This document shows positions 54,685-64,000 of a DNA stretch of 64,000 nt, piece by piece. The stretch's first letter is position 1, and each line of letters begins with the position of its first letter. A model generated the notes under the pieces. It had not been told where the DNA came from and ran no database searches. It saw only the letters and a program-made list of their open reading frames with translations. This DNA is from Alysiella filiformis (lineage in GTDB: Bacteria > Pseudomonadota > Gammaproteobacteria > Burkholderiales > Neisseriaceae), in contig NZ_CP059564.1 of assembly GCF_014054525.1 (NCBI RefSeq), positions 2,242,357-2,306,356 of the forward strand, written 5' to 3'. Position numbers and translations under genes: made by a program.

Positions 54685-54798
54685 GTTTGGCGATGACCTA
54701 CTTTCGCATACGGAGTATACTATCATCGGCGCAGGGATGTTTCACTGTCCTGTTCGGGAAGGGAAGGAGTGGGTCCAAACCGCTGTGGTCGCCAAACG
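54685..54798 (-). rRNA. rrf: 5S ribosomal RNA
   Basis: The minus strand reads GTTTGGCGACCACAGCGG at the 5' end, then the conserved CCCGAACAGGACAGTGAAAC and GTAGGTCATCGCCAAAC at the 3' end. The two ends pair, as in all 5S RNAs. Ends approximate. Confidence 0.93.
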
Positions 54799-54920
54799 TA
54801 AAGGGGGTAAATTGGGAAGCCAATAAAACAAAGGTTTTGTGTTTGTATTGATTTTGTATTTTTGGTGATGACTGAGTCATCAGTAAGCTTTGTCATTTGT
54901 AGTAGAACTGTTTAAAGTTA

Positions 54921-54930
54921 TTCAAATGAT

Positions 54931-54939
<9 letters not shown>
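54921..54939. repeat. 23S rRNA processing stem
   Basis: TTCAAATGATAGAGTCAAG here is the exact reverse complement of 57812-57830. The 19-bp pair brackets 23S rRNA and is the expected RNase III processing stem. Confidence 0.85.
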
Positions 54940-57818
<2,879 letters not shown>

Positions 57819-58134
57819 CTATCATTTGAAGAACCTTTGACTTTGCAGAATACAGCGTTGACAACCATATTCTACTTAGATTCTCAAACAATAAAGCTTA
57901 CTGCTTTGTTGTGATACCCATCTTGCCTTTTGTGTTTCAAGACGGGTATTGATACAATCATCACCCAAATACTGTTGTTTAATTCTTTCTAACCTGTAAA
58001 CTTAATTCAAAAATCAATTAACAATAATTAAATTAATGAACCAGACTTTCAGGCTGCCTGAAATCAGTTTGCAAACTGATTTCAAACCAAATCGAATCAA
58101 AATTGTCTTTGTTTGTTGATTTCGGCTTTCCAAT

Positions 58135-58146
58135 TTGTTAAAGAGC
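58135..58146 (-). promoter_or_regulatory. boxA antitermination site before 23S
   Basis: On the minus strand GCTCTTTAACAA, a classic boxA bound by NusB/S10. It lies in the 496-base spacer between tRNA-Ala and 23S. That spacer also holds a DUS near 58048-58063 and is otherwise AT-rich. Confidence 0.8.
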
Positions 58147-58314
58147 GATGCAATCAATTAACTGACTAATCATCAGCAAATTGCAAATTAAAACAAGCAA
58201 GCTAGCCATTCTACACAAACTCGCTTTAATTTGCAATTTTAAATTTTTGAATATTTATAAAATAATTATTTTTCTTATTTTATTTTTTATTCCACTTTCA
58301 GGCTGCCTGAATCT

Positions 58315-58390
58315 TGGTGGAGGCAAACGGGATCGAACCGATGACCCCCTGCTTGCAAAGCAGGTGCTCTACCAACTGAGCTATGCCCCC
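58315..58390 (-). tRNA. tRNA-Ala (TGC)
   Basis: 76 bases including CCA. Acceptor GGGGGCA pairs with TGCCTCC, the T-loop reads GGTTCGATCC, and the anticodon is TGC in CTTTGCAAG. A DUS (58300-58311) directly follows its 3' end in the spacer. Confidence 0.97.
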
Positions 58391-58411
58391 AGTATTTCTT
58401 TGCGTTGCAAC

Positions 58412-58488
<77 letters not shown>

Positions 58489-58668
58489 ATGTCTTTTAAA
58501 AAATAAGCTACGCTCTACTTCGTCTCTCAACATCTTATGTACTTGCGTACACGGCGATGTTTCGTTCCTTGTTTAGCTTGCTTCTTTTTTAAAATCCTAA
58601 AATTAAATTTAAAATCAAAAATAATTTAAAATCCAATTTCAAGATTTAAAACTTGCATCTTTATCTGT

Positions 58669-58700
58669 GATTACCGATAAGTGTGAGTGCATTCAACCTC
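58669..58700. repeat. 16S rRNA processing stem
   Basis: Positions 58669-58700 are the inverted counterpart of 60348-60379, with 28 of 32 positions matching by my count (core GATAAGTGTGAGTG). The pair brackets 16S rRNA, as expected for an RNase III stem. Confidence 0.8.
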
Positions 58701-58710
58701 TTCTTTTCTC

Positions 58711-60252
<1,542 letters not shown>

Positions 60253-60385
60253 AATCTCTAACTTACAACTTCTGGTCTGCTTCAAAGAAATTAACAAGAA
60301 ATAAATATGAAAAACACATTCAATCTTGTAAACTCTCAAAACAGTGTGAGGCTCAATACACTCACACTTATCAGTAATCATTTAT

Positions 60386-60395
60386 TTAAAGAACT
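60386..60395 (-). promoter_or_regulatory. boxA-like site in the rRNA leader
   Basis: GTTCTTTAAA on the minus strand, between the promoter and 16S, at the expected place for a leader boxA. Confidence 0.55.
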
Positions 60396-60446
60396 AAAAA
60401 ATTCAACTAAATATTTCTCTTTGCCGCCGTAGCAGCGAAAAACCGA

Positions 60447-60475
60447 ATTATGCCCACAATCTCACACAACGTCAA
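60447..60475 (-). promoter_or_regulatory. rRNA operon promoter
   Basis: On the minus strand TTGACG (60475-60470), 17-bp spacer, CATAAT (60452-60447), with an AT-rich UP-like stretch upstream (60480-60510). The leader from here to 16S is ~190 bases and holds a boxA and one arm of the 16S processing stem. Confidence 0.8.
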
Positions 60476-60560
60476 GCACTCAATCACAAAAAATTCTCTA
60501 AAAAATGACAAATTCATCAAATTTAAGGAAATTTCATTCAAACCCCAATTTAAAATTTAA

Positions 60561-60598
60561 AAGGCTGCCTGAAAACAAACTGCATTTTCAGGCAGCCA
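60561..60598 (-). terminator. Inverted-DUS terminator
   Basis: AGGCTGCCTGAA (60562-60573) and TTCAGGCAGCC (60587-60597) form a stem. On the minus strand it follows the stop of the outer-membrane gene at 60624 and insulates it from the rRNA promoter. Confidence 0.7.
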
Positions 60599-60623
60599 CC
60601 TTTTCGCAAAAGGTGAGGGAAAA

Positions 60624-61349
60624 TCAGAAATGGTAAGTAACACCAAAATTCACAACGGGAATGACTTTGTATTTTTCTACTTTATCTTTTACTTTTTCGG
60701 TTTCTTGGGCAAGACGGCTATCCAATTCTTTGACTGCTGCTTCTGTACCGCCTTGGGAATCAACCAATTTTTGACGCAAATCGCTGTTAATGCTTACTGT
60801 GGTTTTGGGCTTGCCTGCGTAAAAACCCAAATCGGCACTGAAACCCCATTCGCCTGCTTTTTTGCGTTTGACATCATGACCCCAACCAATACCAAAATAA
60901 GGCGATACGGCTGGGTATTTGACTTCTACGTCCAAGGTATCGTTACCTGTTAAATTGACTTCGTATGTTTTACCACCCAATTTGAAGGTTTGCTTGCTGC
61001 TGCTGTCGCTTTTACCTGTGGCTTCAAGCGAAGTTTTCCCAAATCCCAAACCTGTGGTCAAGCGAAAGGCGTTGTCTTCCATTGGGAAATAGTCGGCATG
61101 CACATTCAATTTATTGGTTTTCAATTTGGCATCAAAATCAAATGCGCGGTAGTGAAAATCGCGTTTAATGTTGCCCAAAGTGGTTAAATCGCCACGCACG
61201 GTAACATTGTCGCTGACACCGTAGCCCACCCCTACTCCCACGCCTGGAATGCCTGCTTTGCCATACACTTCCAAATCTTCGGCTTGCGCTGCCTGAAATA
61301 CGAATGTGGCTGCCAATGCGGTAAAGACATAAGAAAATTTGCTTTTCAT
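60624..61349 (-). CDS. Outer-membrane beta-barrel protein, uncharacterised
   Basis: 241 residues with a Sec signal peptide (MKSKFSYVFTALAATFVFQ... cleaved after AQA) and a C-terminal NFGVTYHF. Glycine-rich strands such as GVGVGVGYGVSDNVTVRGD, and SPYFGIGWGHDVK, indicate an 8-strand OmpW/OmpA-like barrel. A charged helical stretch near residues 190-220 precedes the last strand. No named family is recognised. Part of the signal peptide (FQAA) is encoded by a partial DUS. AAGGAA precedes the start. Confidence 0.78.
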   Translation of the reverse strand: MKSKFSYVFTALAATFVFQAAQAEDLEVYGKAGIPGVGVGVGYGVSDNVTVRGDLTTLGNIKRDFHYRAFDFDAKLKTNKLNVHADYFPMEDNAFRLTTGLGFGKTSLEATGKSDSSSKQTFKLGGKTYEVNLTGNDTLDVEVKYPAVSPYFGIGWGHDVKRKKAGEWGFSADLGFYAGKPKTTVSINSDLRQKLVDSQGGTEAAVKELDSRLAQETEKVKDKVEKYKVIPVVNFGVTYHF

Positions 61350-61553
61350 TGCTTGATTCCTTTTTATAGCTTGGTAAAAAATTTTTAAGACACACTCATC
61401 ATACGCCCTTTTTGAGCAGAAATCCCCAAAATGCTACCCATACTTGCCCATATTTCAATAAAAAAGCAAATTTGTGTAAAAAACACAACATTTTTGCATT
61501 CAGGCTGCCTGAATCCCTTTCGCAAAACAACACCCCCAACACCAGCTCAATGG

Positions 61554-61582
61554 TTGAATCAAGTGCTTAAAAGGGGTACACT
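61554..61582 (+). promoter_or_regulatory. Predicted minCDE promoter
   Basis: TTGAAT (61554-61559), 17-bp spacer, TACACT (61577-61582), 44 bases before the minC start. Confidence 0.5.
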
Positions 61583-61626
61583 TCGCCCCCATTATTGAAT
61601 AAAACAATCACGACAGACGAATCAAC

Positions 61627-62523
61627 ATGAAACCAGCTTTTGGCGTAAAATCGGCACGCATTGATGCGTTGGCGATTCTGCTTCACTCTGACAACGCAGG
61701 CAATATTCGCGAAACCCTGCAATTTAATATTGATAAATATTTGAAATTCAAATCATTGCCCTTTATTTTAGATGCTGGTCATTTGGACAATGGCGATAAT
61801 TTGCCTTTAACCGACATCATGGCTATGTTTGCGGTGCATGGTTTGAGCATTGTGGGTTTGCGCCACCATCTGCCCCATTGGGCAAAATATGCCGAAGCGC
61901 ATGGTTTGGCATTTATTGCGGGCAACAAGGCAGATTTGCAAGAATTGCCCCAAACCGAAATGCCCAACGACCCCATTCAGGCAGCCGAAAACCCCATCGC
62001 CCAGCCTGAAATAGATGATGGCATTTTGATGAACGACAATGCCGCCATCAAAACCGTGGAAATGGCAAAAATGGCAGATTTGGTGGAAATGGTTGCCGAA
62101 GAGCATTCAGAAAATGCCTTTGATGCCATTGATGATACAACAGAAGACATCATCAGCGATGAGCGCGTGAGTCTCATGCCCGCCAAGCCAACCATTGTGG
62201 TTTCCACACCCGTGCGCACAGGGCAGCAGGTTTATGCGGAACAAGCAGATTTGATTGTATTGGGCATTGTCAGCCCTGGTGCCGAAGTGATTGCCGATGG
62301 CAACATTCACATTTACGCGCCCTTGCGCGGACGTGCCATTGCAGGGGCTTCGGGCGACACCAAAGCGCGCATTTTTGTGCAATCCATGCAGGCAGAATTG
62401 GTTTCCATAGCAGGCATTTATCGCGTGTTTGACCAAAAATTGCCGCCGCATTTGCACCGCCAAGCCGTACAAATTGAATTGCAAGACGACCGTTTGGCAA
62501 TTGGCGCAATCAATGCAGAATAA
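61627..62523 (+). CDS. minC: Septum site-determining protein MinC
   Basis: FtsZ antagonist that, with MinD and MinE, restricts division to midcell. 298 residues. The N-terminal domain (~1-103) is followed by an unusually long acidic, Met/Asp/Glu-rich linker (~104-188) and the C-terminal beta-helix domain ([17 protein letters not shown] ... [17 protein letters not shown]). Other neisserial MinC proteins are about 60 residues shorter, the difference lying in the linker. It heads minC-minD-minE, with one DUS between minC and minD. Confidence 0.95.
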   Translation: MKPAFGVKSARIDALAILLHSDNAGNIRETLQFNIDKYLKFKSLPFILDAGHLDNGDNLPLTDIMAMFAVHGLSIVGLRHHLPHWAKYAEAHGLAFIAGNKADLQELPQTEMPNDPIQAAENPIAQPEIDDGILMNDNAAIKTVEMAKMADLVEMVAEEHSENAFDAIDDTTEDIISDERVSLMPAKPTIVVSTPVRTGQQVYAEQADLIVLGIVSPGAEVIADGNIHIYAPLRGRAIAGASGDTKARIFVQSMQAELVSIAGIYRVFDQKLPPHLHRQAVQIELQDDRLAIGAINAE

Positions 62524-62595
62524 GGTTTTACGATTTTCAGGCTGCCTGAAAACGGCTTTTTCAATTTTATTTTATTTAAAATAAGGAACAAAACA

Positions 62596-63411
62596 GTGGC
62601 AAAAATCATTGTAGTAACATCTGGTAAAGGTGGCGTGGGCAAAACCACCACATCGGCAAGCATTGCATCGGGCTTGGCATTGCGCGGACACAAAACCTGC
62701 GTGATTGACTTTGACGTGGGCTTGCGCAATTTGGACTTGATTATGGGTTGCGAACGCCGCGTGGTGTACGACTTAATCAATGTGATTCAAAAAGAAGCCA
62801 CATTAAATCAAGCCTTAATCAAAGACAAACATTGCGACAATTTGTACATTTTGCCCGCATCGCAAACGCGCGACAAAGAAGCCCTGAACAAACAAGGCGT
62901 AGAACGCATTTTGGCAGAATTGATTCAAGGCATGAATTTTGAATATGTGATTTGCGATTCGCCAGCAGGCATTGAAACAGGCGCATTGATGGCATTGTAT
63001 TTTGCCGATGAAGCCATCATCACCACCAACCCAGAAGTGTCTTCCGTACGCGACTCTGACCGCATTTTGGGCATTTTGCAAAGCAAATCGCGCAAAGCCG
63101 AGCGCGGTCAAAGCGTGAAAGAGCATTTGCTGATTACCCGCTATTCGCCCGAGCGCGTTGCCAAAGGCGAAATGCTGTCGGTACAAGACATTCAAGACAT
63201 TTTGCGCATTCCCTTATTGGGCGTGATTCCCGAATCACAAAGCGTGTTGCAAGCGTCTAACGCAGGCTCGCCCGTGATTCATCAAGAAAACGCCAATGCC
63301 GCCGAAGCCTACAAAGACGTGGTGGCACGCTTGTTGGGCGAAAACCGCGAAATCCGTTTCCTTGAACCTGTGAAAAAAGGTTTCTTCCAACGCTTATTTG
63401 GGGGTAAATGA
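62596..63411 (+). CDS. minD: Septum site-determining ATPase MinD
   Basis: 271-residue membrane-associated ATPase that recruits MinC and oscillates under MinE. The GTG start at 62596 has AAGGA upstream. Deviant Walker A GKGGVGKT is near the N-terminus, and the C-terminal amphipathic membrane-targeting helix is [12 protein letters not shown]. It overlaps or abuts minE. Confidence 0.97.
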   Translation: MAKIIVVTSGKGGVGKTTTSASIASGLALRGHKTCVIDFDVGLRNLDLIMGCERRVVYDLINVIQKEATLNQALIKDKHCDNLYILPASQTRDKEALNKQGVERILAELIQGMNFEYVICDSPAGIETGALMALYFADEAIITTNPEVSSVRDSDRILGILQSKSRKAERGQSVKEHLLITRYSPERVAKGEMLSVQDIQDILRIPLLGVIPESQSVLQASNAGSPVIHQENANAAEAYKDVVARLLGENREIRFLEPVKKGFFQRLFGGK

Positions 63412-63413
63412 TG

Positions 63414-63740
63414 ATGTCCATTTTTGAATTTTTGTTTGGCAAACGCGATAAGCAAAGCGCAAACGTGGCACGCGACCGCTTGCAAATCATCATTGCACAA
63501 CAACGCGATGTGCGCGACACCGAAAACGCCACACCCGATTATTTGCCCATGTTGCAAAAAGAGTTGATGGAAGTTTTGTCCAAATACGTCAAAATTGAAC
63601 TCAACGACATCAACATTTCCCACGAAAAACGCGATGGCATTGATATGCTGGAATTGAATATTACCCTGCCTGAAGCCAAACGCGTGGAACAAAACACCGA
63701 AGAAGCCCCAGCCGAAGATTCCCCTTTTAAATTGGAGTAA
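63414..63740 (+). CDS. minE: Cell division topological specificity factor MinE
   Basis: Stimulates MinD ATPase and drives Min oscillation. Three ATG codons occur in a row (63408, 63411, 63414); the third gives [13 protein letters not shown], matching family starts, and the first overlaps the minD stop. [12 protein letters not shown] is the anti-MinCD/MinD-binding helix. 108 residues, longer than the usual ~88 because of an acidic C-terminal tail ([13 protein letters not shown]). Confidence 0.94.
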   Translation: MSIFEFLFGKRDKQSANVARDRLQIIIAQQRDVRDTENATPDYLPMLQKELMEVLSKYVKIELNDINISHEKRDGIDMLELNITLPEAKRVEQNTEEAPAEDSPFKLE

Positions 63741-63743
63741 TTC

Positions 63744-64000
63744 ATGACGCTAACCGAATTGCGCTATATCGTTGCCGTTGCCCAAGAGCGTCATTTTGGA
63801 CGCGCTGCACAGCGTTGCCATGTCAGCCAACCCACATTGTCCATTGCCATCAAAAAATTGGAAGAGGAATTGGCGGTATCGCTGTTTGACCGCAGCAGCA
63901 ATGAAGTGATTACCACCGATGCAGGTGCGCGTATCATTGCCCAAGCGCGTAAAGTATTGGACGAGGCGGACGTTATCCGCAATTTGGCAAATGAAGAGCA
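63744..64000 (+). CDS. oxyR: LysR-family regulator, probable OxyR (3' end outside window)
   Basis: First 85 residues of a LysR regulator: the helix-turn-helix runs through MTLTELRYIVAVAQERHFGRAAQRCHVSQPTLSIAIKKLEEEL. This N-terminus, and the position directly behind minE, match OxyR (hydrogen peroxide sensor) of Neisseria. The redox cysteines lie beyond the window, so the call rests on the DNA-binding domain and context. It starts 3 bases after the minE stop behind TTGGAGTAA. Confidence 0.88.
   Translation, partial: MTLTELRYIVAVAQERHFGRAAQRCHVSQPTLSIAIKKLEEELAVSLFDRSSNEVITTDAGARIIAQARKVLDEADVIRNLANEE

Overview
The window is chromosomal DNA from a member of the Neisseriaceae. The strongest clue is the 12-mer AGGCTGCCTGAA, scattered through the window singly, as inverted pairs behind genes, and inside coding sequence. 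It is a DNA uptake sequence (DUS). Instances that are not symmetric spell AGGCTGCCTGAA and not AGGCAGCCTGAA; from memory of the published DUS dialects this is the Simonsiella-type dialect, so a Simonsiella/Alysiella-like oral commensal is my best guess. Gene content fits: S6-family autotransporters, RmpM, the pilF/pilG/pilD cluster, and minCDE followed by oxyR.

Layout. 1-11.7 kb: the 3' end of one giant coiled-coil autotransporter gene, then a complete tandem paralogue of 2980 residues. 11.7-16.5 kb: an accessory, partly decayed segment. A flavin monooxygenase with an in-frame amber codon and a frameshifted alpha/beta hydrolase flank an AT-rich two-gene ATPase/putative nuclease cassette. 16.6-32.3 kb: housekeeping and envelope genes (tldD, a probable small RNA, ppa, an outer-membrane protein, dnaG, macAB, rmpM, fpr, trpA, putA). 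32.3-34.2 kb: a POT peptide transporter gene between two copies of a small inverted-repeat element. 34.3-39.8 kb: type IV pilus genes pilD, pilG, pilF, divergent from coaE-zapD. 39.9-44.7 kb: a nitronate-monooxygenase-like gene and a LysR gene, probably once a divergent pair, now separated by a second AT-rich cassette holding a DUF4297/Cap4-like nuclease, a tiny overlapping ORF and a Rad50-like ATPase with a CxxC hook. 44.7-54.4 kb: fau, ftsK, pyk, a small HExxH protein, a prolyl oligopeptidase, a DUF3817 membrane protein, a murU-like nucleotidyltransferase and aroG. 54.6-60.5 kb: a complete rRNA operon on the minus strand (16S, tRNA-Ile, tRNA-Ala, 23S, 5S) with promoter, boxA sites, processing stems and terminator. 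60.6-64 kb: an outer-membrane beta-barrel gene, minCDE and the start of oxyR.

How the parts fit. Envelope and surface functions dominate (autotransporters, type IV pilus assembly, RmpM, two beta-barrels, MacAB). The pilus genes and the dense DUS together indicate natural competence. The two AT-rich cassettes contain no intact DUS that I could find, differ in base composition from their neighbours, and encode ATPase-plus-nuclease pairs; both look like acquired anti-phage or anti-plasmid systems. The 41.0-43.8 kb cassette resembles Lamassu/ABC-3C systems. The 13.3-15.4 kb cassette does not match a system I can name and is the best candidate for something undescribed. All family assignments come from reading the translations; no database search was run.
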